Notes: a model not told the origin generated them from the sequence alone. A DNA stretch of 64,000 nt from Streptomyces longisporoflavus (GCF_014649775.1 NZ_BMTR01000002.1:248001-312000); one strand, 5' to 3'. Positions 49,372 through 58,137 are shown, counted from the first letter of the stretch. Program-made: numbers and translations.

Positions 49372-51123
49372 TCACTTGTAGACGCCGAATTCGTAGAGCG
49401 AGTAGCCGTACCCGGTGCCTCGCTGTGTTCCGTTGACCCGCACGTAGCGCCCGGAGCCGCTCACATCGAAGTCGTCGACGCCGCCGTTGCCCGCGCTCAC
49501 CTCGTGCACGGTCCTCCAGTCCCTTCCGTTGTCGGACGTCTGGATCGTGTACGCCTTCGCGTACGAGGTCTCCCAGTTGAGCTGGACGTGCTTGAAGGAG
49601 GTGGTGGAGCCCAGGTCGACCTGGAGCCACTGCGGGTCGCTCCAGTCGCTGGCCCAGCGCGTGCCGTTCTTGCCGTCGACGGCGTTCGCGGCGGTGCACG
49701 GGCAGTCGCCGCTGCCGGGCTGGAAGGAGGAGGCGGTCGCGGGCTTGCCCAGGGCGATGTTCGTGCCGTCGACCGGCGGCGGCACGATCCGCACGGAGCG
49801 TGTCTCGATACCGACGTTGCCCTTGCCGTCACTGACCTTGACGTAGATCTTCCAGACGCCCGGCTTGTCCGGGGCGGTGACCTTCAGGCGGCCCGAGCCC
49901 TGGTCCGTGACGGACAGCGGGGTGAGGTCCTTGCTCTTGTCGATGTACATGCTGTTGGCGAGCACTTCGTAGGAGAGCGCGTCGCCGTCCGGGTCGCCGG
50001 CCTTGGCGGTCAGGGTGAGCGGGGCGCCCGCCGGGACCTTGCCCGCGTCCCCGTCGACGGTCAGCTCCGAGATGACCGGCGGGGTGTTGTCACCGGCGGT
50101 GCTGCCCTTGTAGGCCTTCTTCACGGCGTAGTACGCGAGTCGCTTCTGGCCGGCGGGGAGCAGGTTGAACCAGACGCCGCCGAAGTCGTACTCCGTGCCG
50201 TAATGGAACATCGTGGCGCCGAGCGCGACGCCCCGGTGGCCGGTGACGCAGTTCCAGGCCTTGGTGTACCCGGCTGCCTTCGCCTGGTCGGTGGGCTCCT
50301 CGGGGACACCGTTGGCGTCGTCGGGGACTTCCCACTCGCCCGCGGGCCCGGATTCGGTGACGATGTAGGGCTTGGTGTACCCGCCCTTCTCCCAGTCGGC
50401 CTTGATGTCGCACGCGGCGTCATAGGAGTTGACCGCGTAGAGATCGAGGTCGGGGGCGTTCTTCTTGTAGTAGGGCCATGCCCCGGTCCAGGCGTCGGTG
50501 GAGGTGACGGGGTGGTCGGGGTCCACCGCGTGGATCTTCTTGGCGACGTCGTTGACGAAGGTGGTGTAGGCGTCGCGCTGCTTCTCCAGCTCGTCCCCGG
50601 CATAGCAGTTCTGCAGTCCGAGCACCGATTCGTTGCCCACGTTCCACATCAGGACACCGGGGTGGTCCTTGTAGGTGTCCACCCACTTGGGGAACTCCTG
50701 GAGCATCTGGTTCTTGTACGCGGTGTCCGTCAGGTAGTTGACGCAGCCGCCGCTGCCAGGGCCGCCGCCGGGCTGGAGCCAGAAGCCCGCGACGACCTTG
50801 ATGCCGTGGGCGGCCGCGGAGTCGAAGAGCGATTTGCTGGAGGCGTCGGTGCCCCAGGTCCGGATGGTGTTCACCCCCATGGACTTCACGTCGGGCATGT
50901 ACTTGTCGGCGTCGGCGACGGAGGGGCCCCAGGTCAGGCCCTTGACCTGGTAGGGGGAGCCGTCGACGGTGAGCTGCCAGTCGCCTTGCGATCCGGTCAC
51001 CTTCACGACGCTGCCGGCCGCGAGCGCCTGCTGCGCGGGCAGCACGAGTGCGCCTGCCACGAGCAGGCCGGCGGCCGTGTAGGCCACGAGGCGGGCGGAG
51101 GGAGCGGTACCTGGTCTGGGCAT
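49372..51123 (-). CDS. Secreted clan-A glycoside hydrolase with discoidin domain
   Basis: A 583-residue extracellular enzyme. Signal peptide to about residue 36 (LVAGALVLPAQQALAAG); TIM barrel about 38-375, with probable acid/base E165 (WNVGNES) and nucleophile E257 (IVTESGPAG); an immunoglobulin-like domain about 380-480; then an F5/8C discoidin domain (IALGKPATASSFQPGSGD). The NE and late-Glu pattern puts it in clan GH-A (GH2/GH5/GH72-like). I cannot fix the family, but neighbours favour a beta-glucan substrate. ATG 51123 has GGAG upstream and begins the signal peptide. Confidence 0.8.
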   Translation of the reverse strand: MPRPGTAPSARLVAYTAAGLLVAGALVLPAQQALAAGSVVKVTGSQGDWQLTVDGSPYQVKGLTWGPSVADADKYMPDVKSMGVNTIRTWGTDASSKSLFDSAAAHGIKVVAGFWLQPGGGPGSGGCVNYLTDTAYKNQMLQEFPKWVDTYKDHPGVLMWNVGNESVLGLQNCYAGDELEKQRDAYTTFVNDVAKKIHAVDPDHPVTSTDAWTGAWPYYKKNAPDLDLYAVNSYDAACDIKADWEKGGYTKPYIVTESGPAGEWEVPDDANGVPEEPTDQAKAAGYTKAWNCVTGHRGVALGATMFHYGTEYDFGGVWFNLLPAGQKRLAYYAVKKAYKGSTAGDNTPPVISELTVDGDAGKVPAGAPLTLTAKAGDPDGDALSYEVLANSMYIDKSKDLTPLSVTDQGSGRLKVTAPDKPGVWKIYVKVSDGKGNVGIETRSVRIVPPPVDGTNIALGKPATASSFQPGSGDCPCTAANAVDGKNGTRWASDWSDPQWLQVDLGSTTSFKHVQLNWETSYAKAYTIQTSDNGRDWRTVHEVSAGNGGVDDFDVSGSGRYVRVNGTQRGTGYGYSLYEFGVYK

Positions 51124-51259
51124 GGGGTCTCCAGGGCGAGGGGGGATGAGGGAGTGGGGGTGCGGGCCGGATGCGGGGGTAATGGGCGGGCGAGTGCCTG
51201 TGAAGGGCGGCAAGGGGTGAGCTCCGCCCTTCACAGGCCGCCGTCACGCGGTCACGCGG

Positions 51260-52351
51260 TCACGGCAGTTCGTAGTTCTCGTCGAGCGCCGCGCCCGCCT
51301 CGGGGTGCGTCTGGTCATAGCCGCGCGGGTCGCACTGCAGGCCGCCGACGATGCAGTGATCCACCAGCGCCTTCAGCGTCGCGTCGTCCCACGCGTTGAA
51401 GAAGTCGTAGTGGAAGGAGTGGCCGGTCCCGCTTGCCAGGCGGACCTTCGACATGTCCCCGTTGACGGGGAACGCCATCTTGAACTCGACCATCGGCAGG
51501 GCGACGGGATGACTCGTCGGGCACACGTTGTCGTTGGTGCCGCTCTTGACCACCGGGTAGGACATGTGGCTCTGGTGGTCGGGCGAGTCCAGCGTCTTGC
51601 CGTCCCAGCAACTCGGGGCCTGGAAGCGGATGTTCAGCTGCGTGTCACGGCTCGTGGGACAGTTCCGGGGGAAATCGACGTTGAAGTAGCTTTCCCCGCA
51701 CTCCCACCCCTCGACGAAGCCCGGGTGGTCACGGAACTCCTGCGCGCTCTGCATCGGGCTGCCGACGACGAACCTGAGCCCCTTGGGGAACGGCCGCACG
51801 CTCGTGTAGTCCGTGACGCCGGCCTTGTAGTAGATCGTCTGGTCCCCTACGGGCCGGATCTCCTTGTCGCCGTTGTACAGCGTGGGCATCCAGTACGCCG
51901 ACCTGTCGCCGGGCGCGAGGCACTTGGTGGAGCCGGCGTCCAGAGAGGCCGTGGTGCTGTGCGCGTTCGTCGTGGTGTTGCCCATGAACGTGTGGTCGTG
52001 CGACTTGCCGGGCTGACCGGGATAGACGATGGGATCGTCGGGGGCGGTGTGCGTCACCGAGCAGTGCGCCTGGAACTCGTGGAAGTAGCGGTGCGGCGGA
52101 TTCTCGGCGGCCGCCTGCACGCCGGTGACGGGCGACTTCGCGGGGATGTACCCGTCCGCGTCGGCGTCCTCCGCCGACACGCGGGTGGACGCGGCCATGG
52201 CGTGCCCCGCGTGTGCCGCCCGCGCCTCCCGCGTCTGGGGCTGCGATGCGTTGTCGGCGCTCACCGCGATGCCGCCGATGCCGAGTGAGCTCAGTAACAG
52301 GGCGCCTGCGATCAGCGCTCCCGAGATTGTTTTCGATCTCCGTGCTGCCAT
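51260..52351 (-). CDS. Secreted DUF1996 domain protein
   Basis: A 363-residue secreted protein. After a signal peptide (ISGALIAGALLLSSLGIGGIAVSA) and a short linker comes a DUF1996 domain, most familiar from fungal wall proteins with WSC domains. Visible features are FQAHCSVTHTAPDDPIVYPG, then SHDHTFMGNTTT (clustered histidines) and several paired cysteines (WECGESYFNV, FPRNCPTS). Function is not established; a role in binding or cutting wall polysaccharides is an inference from the adjacent glycosidases. AGGAGG is the ribosome site. It lies downstream of two GAGAGCGCTCTC palindromes. Confidence 0.85.
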   Translation of the reverse strand: MAARRSKTISGALIAGALLLSSLGIGGIAVSADNASQPQTREARAAHAGHAMAASTRVSAEDADADGYIPAKSPVTGVQAAAENPPHRYFHEFQAHCSVTHTAPDDPIVYPGQPGKSHDHTFMGNTTTNAHSTTASLDAGSTKCLAPGDRSAYWMPTLYNGDKEIRPVGDQTIYYKAGVTDYTSVRPFPKGLRFVVGSPMQSAQEFRDHPGFVEGWECGESYFNVDFPRNCPTSRDTQLNIRFQAPSCWDGKTLDSPDHQSHMSYPVVKSGTNDNVCPTSHPVALPMVEFKMAFPVNGDMSKVRLASGTGHSFHYDFFNAWDDATLKALVDHCIVGGLQCDPRGYDQTHPEAGAALDENYELP

Positions 52352-52510
52352 GGAGACCTCCTGCCACGTGAAAAGGGATGGGGGGACCGGCCTGCCGGGA
52401 GCCGTGGCCGTGCGCTCCCGGACGCCGGGCATGGGTGGCCGGGGGTGCCGACCGGCCACCCGTAGCCGCGTGTTGTGAGGTGTTGTGCGCGCCCGGATGG
52501 ATACGGAGCT

Positions 52511-52526
52511 GGGAGAGCGCTCTCCC
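52511..52526. promoter_or_regulatory. Operator GGGAGAGCGCTCTCCC
   Basis: Perfect 16-base palindrome about 160 bases upstream of the DUF1996 start. Strong form of the site before the LacI gene at 46849. Confidence 0.7.
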
Positions 52527-52805
52527 GGAGTGTTCCCATCGTGAAGCGAGCGTGTCAAGAGACGGTGAACGACTGCGTGCCGACGGCGGCGGCTCGGCGG
52601 CGCGCGACGGACGTACGGGATCGGGGCGCCCCGCGCAGAGCGCGAATCGTCGGGCGCCGACTTCCTTGAGGTCAGCGGGTGTTGAGGAGCGACTGCCGCG
52701 AATCCTGCGGGCCCGGCCCAGCACCGCGCGGCAGTTCGGGGCGACTTCCGGGGTCCCGGTCACAAGCGTTGACGTATCGCGGGGGCGGATGCAGGATGCG
52801 TTTAC

Positions 52806-52820
52806 GGGAGAGCGCTCTCC
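52806..52820. promoter_or_regulatory. Operator GGGAGAGCGCTCTCC
   Basis: Second copy, 295 bases from the first. Together the two may allow looping, or the second may govern an unrecognised promoter. The region 52352-52933 between them and their neighbours contains no supported gene. Confidence 0.65.
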
Positions 52821-52933
52821 GCACCGCACCTCATGCAGCCCTGCCAAGCATCCCTACAGACCGCAGGCCCATCGGGGGGTTGCACCGCTCCCCGATGGGC
52901 CTGCACCACGCACTGAAGCGTGTGGACCAGCGC

Positions 52934-53287
52934 TCACTGAAACGTGTGGACCAGCTGGATCTCGCCGACGATGTGTGCGTTGAAGTCGTCGAGGTCCTCG
53001 GCCGGGACCCACAGTTCAAGGATCGTCCTGCCGCCCGCCTGCTGGACGGGGTAACGGCGCAGGAACTCGGAGTCGACCTCGAAGCGCGTGACATGGCCGG
53101 AGCCGTCGTGCTTCACGTTCCAGTCCCTCGCGATCTTGATCGCGTAGTCCTCGTTGAGGACGGGATAGAAGATCGGCTGCTCCGGCAGCCGGGGCGGCCA
53201 GGCGCGCCAGCCCGAGTCCCGGACCAGTTCCAGCTCCACGGGGCCCGTCGGGCGCCAGAGCGTCGTCGTCGCGGGTGGGCCGGTCAT
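52934..53287 (-). CDS. Conserved small protein ('ADP-ribosylation/crystallin J1' group)
   Basis: A 117-residue soluble protein: TTLWRPTGPVELELVRDSGW, PIFYPVLNEDYAIKIARDWN, HVTRFEVDSEFLRRYPVQ, ELWVPAEDLDDFNAHIVGEI. Proteins with this pattern are widespread in actinobacteria and carry the database label ADP-ribosylation/crystallin J1, but they are far smaller than ADP-ribosylhydrolases and the label should not be taken as function. GAGGTGG is the ribosome site. Confidence 0.75.
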   Translation of the reverse strand: MTGPPATTTLWRPTGPVELELVRDSGWRAWPPRLPEQPIFYPVLNEDYAIKIARDWNVKHDGSGHVTRFEVDSEFLRRYPVQQAGGRTILELWVPAEDLDDFNAHIVGEIQLVHTFQ

Positions 53288-53505
53288 GAGAAATCCACCT
53301 CTGTTTCGGGCCGCCGAAGCGGCTGGTCAGGAGGTGGACGATACCGGTGCGGCGAGCAGGCGGGCCACGGCATTTGGTCCGGCAGGGGCGGCGCGGGCGC
53401 GGACGTAGGCGTGCGGTTCAGTACGGGGAGGGCCGGGCCTGCATGGGCCGGGCCGGCATGCGCGGGGCCCGCGGCGAAGCCCGGTGAGTCGTCGTCAGGC
53501 CGTGG

Positions 53506-53814
53506 TCAGCCGCCGTCGCACCTGAGGTCGGCGGGCCGCATATAGCCGAGCTTCTGCCCGTTGTCGGTGCGCGAGACCTGCCACAGGGCGTCCGCGCCGC
53601 CGCGGGTGCCGTTCACCGGTGTGCCCGGGTCGAGATGGCCGACGATCTCGGTCCACGGGTTGTCCCCGGCGTAGATCGGGGCGTCGGCGCGGGTGGCGAA
53701 GCAGGTGCCGCCTGCCGCGGCGGTGCCGCCGAGCATCGGGAGAGTCAGCAGGCTCAGTGCGAGCACGGCCGCGAGTCGCGCCGCGCTCCTGCGGGCCTGT
53801 CGGATACGGGGCAT
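53506..53814 (-). CDS. Small secreted SH3-like protein
   Basis: A 102-residue secreted protein. A signal peptide (ARRSAARLAAVLALSLLTLPMLGGTAAAGG) is followed by a bacterial SH3-like beta-barrel of about 65 residues (IYAGDNPWTEIVGHLDPGTPV, LWQVSRTDNGQKLGYM), with one cysteine near each end (GGTCF and LRCDGG) that probably pair. Such domains often bind cell-wall peptides. AGGAGG lies just upstream of ATG. Confidence 0.75.
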   Translation of the reverse strand: MPRIRQARRSAARLAAVLALSLLTLPMLGGTAAAGGTCFATRADAPIYAGDNPWTEIVGHLDPGTPVNGTRGGADALWQVSRTDNGQKLGYMRPADLRCDGG

Positions 53815-53935
53815 GCGGGTCCTCCTTGTACGGGTGGGTGCTCCACGTGTTCGTCCGGAGCGTGCAATGGCGGCGGGGCCGGAACGTGTACGTCCCGGCC
53901 CCGCGTGCGTCGCCTCAGAGTTCCTGAGCGCTGGA

Positions 53936-54166
53936 TCAGAGTCCTTGAGTGCTGGAGATGTCGGGGGCGACCACACCGCTGCCCGCGCCGGGCGCCGGCG
54001 AGGTGCGGTCGACGAACTGCTCGGCCTCGCCGAGGTCGTCCAGCACCCCCGCGGCGTGGGCGGGGTCCCTCACGTCATCGGTGTCCGCTCCCGGCGGCGG
54101 GCTGATCGCGGCGATGACAGCCCCCGCGGCGAGGGAGGCAACGGCCAGTACGCTTCGCTTCTTCAT
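53936..54166 (-). CDS. Small secreted hypothetical protein
   Basis: A 76-residue protein: a signal-like N-terminus MKKRSVLAVASLAAGAVIAA, then an acidic, low-complexity remainder (DDLGEAEQFVDRTSPAPGAG). No cysteine, no recognised domain. AGGAG is some 9 bases upstream of ATG. Same strand as the SH3-like protein, 121 bases away. Function unknown. Confidence 0.55.
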   Translation of the reverse strand: MKKRSVLAVASLAAGAVIAAISPPPGADTDDVRDPAHAAGVLDDLGEAEQFVDRTSPAPGAGSGVVAPDISSTQGL

Positions 54167-54291
54167 ACAGGGGCCAACTCCTGTCGCCCGGAAAGGGCAC
54201 GGCCTGACCGCGGAGATCACTGAAGCGGACGGCTTCGGTTCCGGTACGGGCCGGGGTCCGCGCGCCGGCGCACGACGCCTACGCTGTGCGG

Positions 54292-55305
54292 ATGTTGGTC
54301 TACGCCCCGGCGGCGCTCCTCTTTCTCGTCTTCTGCGTGCGCGTGGTGCGCGAGCGCAGGAAGTTCAGCAATGCCGTGATTCTGGGGCTCGCCGCGCTCT
54401 GCGGGCTTGCGGCGTGGGTATTCCAACTGATCAGGCACGGTCCGGCATCGGGTCAGGCGGTCGCGTGGACACTGCTCGTGCTGGGGTCGCTCGGCATCCT
54501 CGTACTGACGTGTCTGCTGTTCCTCAACGGCCTGCAGATGGTGCGCAAGGAGGGCAGGAGCCCCACCAACCTGCTCTCACTTCTGGCCGCGTTGTGCATT
54601 CTGGCCGTAGTGGGCCTTGTGGTCACGGCGGTGGTCGTGCGGACGCCGGTGTGGATCGGAGTGGGTACGGCGGCCGGCGGTCTCGCCGTCTACCTCTCGT
54701 TCCTGTTTCTATGCTTCATCTGCTACGCGTTCCTCTACGGCCGGCTGCGGGTACATCGCAAGGCCGACTACGTGGTGGTACTCGGCTCGGGCCTGATCGG
54801 CGGCTCCACCGTGCCGCCCCTGCTGGCCAGCCGTCTCAAGCGGGCGCAAGCGGTGCATGCGCGGCTCGCCGAGCGGGGCGAACCACCGGTGCTGATCGCC
54901 TCGGGGGGCCAGGGGCCGGACGAGGACGTACCGGAGTCCCATGCGATGGCCGACTACCTGATCGACCGCGGGTTTCCCGCCGCGCTGATCGAGCGCGAGG
55001 ACCGCTCGACGACGACCGACGAGAACCTCAAGTACAGCAAGGCGATCATGGAGCAGGCGCGACCGGACTACCGGTGCGTCATCGTCACGAACAACTACCA
55101 CGCCTTCCGCGCCGCGATCACCGCCCGGCGCACCGGGATCAACGGCCAGGTGGTGGGCTCCCCCACCGCCGCGTACTTCTGGCCCACCGCGACGATCCGC
55201 GAGTTCGCCGCGCTCCTGGTCGCCTATCGGCGGACCAACCTGGCCATCTGCCTGCTCCTCGTCCTGGCCGGGGTGCTCGCCTGGTGGGCACAGCAGAACG
55301 GCTGA
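54292..55305 (+). CDS. YdcF family membrane protein (DUF218)
   Basis: About 337 residues. Five membrane helices in the first 155 residues precede a cytoplasmic or extracytoplasmic DUF218 domain: ADYVVVLGSGLIGG, ASRLKRAQAVHARL, LIASGGQGPDEDVPESHAMADYL, EDRSTTTDENL and VTNNYHAFRAA. A last helix follows. YdcF-type proteins include the SanA/ElyC group, linked to envelope biogenesis; biochemical function is unclear. ATG 54292 fits a leaderless transcript (TACGCT six bases upstream); GTG 54286 is the alternative. Confidence 0.85.
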   Translation: MLVYAPAALLFLVFCVRVVRERRKFSNAVILGLAALCGLAAWVFQLIRHGPASGQAVAWTLLVLGSLGILVLTCLLFLNGLQMVRKEGRSPTNLLSLLAALCILAVVGLVVTAVVVRTPVWIGVGTAAGGLAVYLSFLFLCFICYAFLYGRLRVHRKADYVVVLGSGLIGGSTVPPLLASRLKRAQAVHARLAERGEPPVLIASGGQGPDEDVPESHAMADYLIDRGFPAALIEREDRSTTTDENLKYSKAIMEQARPDYRCVIVTNNYHAFRAAITARRTGINGQVVGSPTAAYFWPTATIREFAALLVAYRRTNLAICLLLVLAGVLAWWAQQNG

Positions 55306-55458
55306 GTGAAGTCCCCGGACGGCCCGTGCCGGCGACACGGCCGAGGTCCCACGAAAGAAGGGCCGGGTTGCCGCGGATGGGTCATGATCGTTTTATCTGC
55401 ATGCCGAATCGGTGAGGCCTGGGGGTCGAAAGGTCAGTTCCCTCGCCAGGAGGCACCC

Positions 55459-55707
55459 ATGCGTATGCGCACGCTCTTCGCCACCGCCACGCTCGCCACT
55501 GTCACCGTCATCGGCGGGGCCGGCACCGCCGTCGCCGACCCTGACCCCGGCGCCAACGCGACCGGCACCGCGGCGAACTCGCCCGGCGTCCTCAGCGGCA
55601 ACGCCATCCAGGTCCCCGTCGACCTCGACCTCAACCTCTGCGGCAACACCATCGACGTCATCGCGCTGCTGAACCCCGCGTCCGGGAACACGTGCAAGAC
55701 CAACTGA
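55459..55707 (+). CDS. Short chaplin (hydrophobic surface amyloid protein)
   Basis: An 82-residue secreted protein with a signal peptide ending ...AGTAVA and one chaplin domain: NSPGVLSGNAIQVPVDLDLN followed by CGNTIDVIALLNPASGNTC. The two cysteines form the domain's conserved pair. Short chaplins assemble into amyloid fibrils that make aerial hyphae water-repellent and help them leave the medium. It stands alone with its own AGGAGG ribosome site. It is a strong marker for Streptomyces or a close relative. Confidence 0.92.
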   Translation: MRMRTLFATATLATVTVIGGAGTAVADPDPGANATGTAANSPGVLSGNAIQVPVDLDLNLCGNTIDVIALLNPASGNTCKTN

Positions 55708-55719
55708 CCAGCTAGCCCC

Positions 55720-55773
55720 GGAAGCGGCCCCTCCAGGAGCGGTCCCTACAGGAGCGGTCCCACGGGAAGCGGC
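55720..55773. repeat. Degenerate tandem repeats, ~15-base unit
   Basis: Four imperfect copies of GGAGCGGTCCCTACA-like sequence (GGAAGCGGCCCCTCC, GGAGCGGTCCCTACA, GGAGCGGTCCCAC, GGGAAGCGGCCAC) occupy the gap between the chaplin and the convergent LysR-like gene. Possible transcription stop; pairings are weak. Confidence 0.6.
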
Positions 55774-55793
55774 CACTCGCCCCGTCGCTCACC

Positions 55794-56621
55794 TCAGCGG
55801 CGGGGTTTGCCGCGCTTTCCGCCCTTCGACGCGCCGCCCCAACCGCTGCGCGCGCTCTTGCCGGTCTTCCCCGGCTTGCCAGTCTTCCCCGCCTTCCCGG
55901 TCGTCCCCGTCTTCCCGGCCGGCTTGCCCGGCGCGGGCTTGCGGCGGGGGCCGCCCTTGTCGGGGGTCTTGTACTTCGACTGGTCCGCAGTGGGGGCAGC
56001 GGACTGGGAGCGGCCCCGTGAGCTGTTGACGGTGCGGCCACGGACGATGCCGATGAAGTCCTCCACCAGGTCCGTGGTCGCGTCCTCGGGCCACGACAGC
56101 GCGACCCGCGATTCGGGTGCCTCGGCGAGCGGGCGGTAGGTGAGGTCCTTGCGGTGGTGCAGGCGGGCGAGCGACTGGGGGACGATCAGGACGCCCACCC
56201 CTGCTGCCACCAGTTCGATGGCGTCCGCCGTCGTGTCGGGGCGCTCGTTCGCGGGGTGGCCCGGCAGGCCGCTCTCCCAGTCGAGGGTGTCGTCGAGGGG
56301 GTGCAGCACGATCTCGTCGGCGAGGTCATCGGGGGACACCTCGTCGACCGCCGCGACGACGTGGTCCTTGGGGATCACCACGACCGTCGTCTCGGCGTAG
56401 AGAGGGATCGCGCTGAGGTCCGTGCCGTCGACCGGCAGCCGTACGAAACCCGCGTCGGCGCCGCGGTCCCGCAGCAGCTCGCACGCCTCGCCGGGTGAGA
56501 CCGCGACCAGGGTCAGCGGCACGTCGGGAAGCCGTTCGTTCCAGATCCGCACCCACTTGGTGGGTGTCACCCCCGGGACATACGCGAGCCTGAACGAAGG
56601 GGTTACTTGCGAGTCTGTCAC
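55794..56621 (-). CDS. LysR substrate-binding-domain protein without HTH, basic repeat tail
   Basis: A 275-residue protein formed only by a LysR-type effector-binding domain (FRLAYVPGVTPTKWVRIW; AVSPGEACELLRDRGADAGFV; VVVIPKDHV; AAGVGVLIVPQSLARL) followed by a roughly 75-residue basic tail (GKTGTTGKAGKTGKPGKTGK). No DNA-binding winged helix precedes it. The tail may bind nucleic acid or the envelope. It is divergent from a DUF5997 gene; this pairing is frequent in Streptomyces. Confidence 0.85.
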   Translation of the reverse strand: MTDSQVTPSFRLAYVPGVTPTKWVRIWNERLPDVPLTLVAVSPGEACELLRDRGADAGFVRLPVDGTDLSAIPLYAETTVVVIPKDHVVAAVDEVSPDDLADEIVLHPLDDTLDWESGLPGHPANERPDTTADAIELVAAGVGVLIVPQSLARLHHRKDLTYRPLAEAPESRVALSWPEDATTDLVEDFIGIVRGRTVNSSRGRSQSAAPTADQSKYKTPDKGGPRRKPAPGKPAGKTGTTGKAGKTGKPGKTGKSARSGWGGASKGGKRGKPRR

Positions 56622-56679
56622 TCCGCCAGGTTACCGGTCGTGGTCGGCGGTAGCTCACATGCTCGATACCCTGGTGACC

Positions 56680-57078
56680 ATGACGTCGCACCAGACCACC
56701 CAGACCATGAAGCCCGCGACCGCGGCGAAGAAGCTGGGTGTGTACCTCGAGGCCACCCCCGCCGAATTCCAGGAGGGTGTCGTCTCGCGCACCGAGCTGA
56801 ACGCCCTGCAGACCGAGCCGCCCGAGTGGCTGCAGGAACTGCGACGCAACGGCCCGCACCCCCGGCCGGTCGTCGCGTCCAAACTCGGGGTGTCCATCGC
56901 CGGTCTCGCCCGCGGCGGGATCACCGAGGCCCTCACCACGGAGCAGATCGACGCCCTGAAGTCGGACAACCCGGAGTGGCTGCAGAAGGAGCGCGCCACC
57001 CAGGCCGAGGTCCGCAAGGAAGCGGTACGCATCAAGGAGAAGAACGCCGCCGAGCAGGAGCGCCGCTCGGCTTCCTGA
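56680..57078 (+). CDS. DUF5997 family protein
   Basis: A 132-residue soluble protein: KPATAAKKLGVYLEATPAEF, RTELNALQTEPPEWLQELRR, HPRPVVASKLGVSIAGLARGG and EQIDALKSDNPEWLQKERA. Two similar helical units with PEWLQ suggest an internal duplication. Found next to the LysR-like protein in many actinomycetes; the function is unknown. ATG 56680 fits a leaderless promoter (TACCCT seven bases upstream); an upstream in-frame ATG at 56659 is less likely. Confidence 0.85.
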   Translation: MTSHQTTQTMKPATAAKKLGVYLEATPAEFQEGVVSRTELNALQTEPPEWLQELRRNGPHPRPVVASKLGVSIAGLARGGITEALTTEQIDALKSDNPEWLQKERATQAEVRKEAVRIKEKNAAEQERRSAS

Positions 57079-57232
57079 GCCGCACCCCGATTCGAGCCCC
57101 CGGACCCTGACACGATCAGGCGGGGGCTCGGTCGTGCGCCGCCGCCCCCGGTCAGCGGCGCGCGGGGCGCGCGCCCGCCTGCATGCCCGCCCCCGTGCCG
57201 GGCACGGCGAAGGCCCCTGCGATCCTGATGAC

Positions 57233-58003
57233 GTGGTCCGCACTCCCGCCGCCCCGGAACCGATAACCGCCGATCCGCCCGCCGCCGCCTCGACCGAGAA
57301 CCCGCTGCTCACGCAGTCGTGGCTGGACCTGGCCTTCGTGCACTGGGCCGCGGATCCCGCGGACGTGGCGCCGCTGCTTCCGGCCGGGACGGTGCCCGAT
57401 CTGCACGACGGGGCGACCTACGTGGGCCTCGTCGCGTTCCGCATGCACCGGGTCGGCTGGTTCCGGCTCCCCGGCATCCCCTATCTGGGTACGTTTCCCG
57501 AGACCAATGTCCGCCTCTACTCGGTGGACGCCCATGGCCGCCGCGGCGTCGTCTTCCGCTCCCTGGACGCAGCACGGCTGATTCCGGTCGCGGTCGCGCG
57601 CGGCGCCTTCCGGCTGCCGTACCAGTGGTCCCGGATGAGCATCCGGCACAGCGGCGACACCGTCACGTACACGAGTGCCCGGCGCTGGCCCGGGCCGCGG
57701 GGCGCGCGCAGCCGGATCACCGTCCGGGTGGGCGAGCGGGTCGAGGAGCCCACCGAGTTCGAGCACTTCCTGACGGCCCGGTGGGGCATGCACAACACGT
57801 TCTTCGGGCGGCAGATGTTCCTGCCGAACGCGCATCCGCGCTGGCCGCTGCACCGGGCCGACCTGATCGAGTGCGACGAGGACCTGGTGACCGCCGCGGG
57901 CCTGCCCCGGCCGGCCGGTGCCCCGGTGAGCGTGCTGTATTCGCCGGGCGTTCCGGTGCGCTTCGGACGGCCTGCCCGGCCCGGCGGCATCCCGACCCCC
58001 TGA
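57233..58003 (+). CDS. DUF2071 family protein
   Basis: A 256-residue soluble protein of the DUF2071 (YqjF-like) family: QSWLDLAFVHWAADPADVAP, LLPAGTVPDLHDGATYVGLV, FRMHRVGWFRLPGIPYLGTF, ETNVRLYS. The fold is an acetoacetate-decarboxylase-like beta-barrel in characterised homologues; no catalytic lysine can be pointed to here. The GTG start with GATCCT upstream suggests a leaderless transcript. Stands alone, convergent with the molybdenum-enzyme operon. Confidence 0.83.
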   Translation: MVRTPAAPEPITADPPAAASTENPLLTQSWLDLAFVHWAADPADVAPLLPAGTVPDLHDGATYVGLVAFRMHRVGWFRLPGIPYLGTFPETNVRLYSVDAHGRRGVVFRSLDAARLIPVAVARGAFRLPYQWSRMSIRHSGDTVTYTSARRWPGPRGARSRITVRVGERVEEPTEFEHFLTARWGMHNTFFGRQMFLPNAHPRWPLHRADLIECDEDLVTAAGLPRPAGAPVSVLYSPGVPVRFGRPARPGGIPTP

Positions 58004-58078
58004 CACCCGGCCCTACCGCGTACGAGACCGTCCCCGCAGCCGCATCCCGTCCGCCGCACGGCGGGCGGGGCGGGCATG

Positions 58079-58108
58079 ACGGCCACGGTGACAGAGCACC
58101 GTGACCGT
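58079..58108. terminator. Hairpin CACGGTG-N6-CACCGTG
   Basis: Seven perfect pairs extended by ACGG/CCGT around ACAGAG, between the convergent DUF2071 and XdhC genes. Confidence 0.6.
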
Positions 58109-58137
58109 CCCCGCGACCGACTTCGCGTCCGGCCGGA

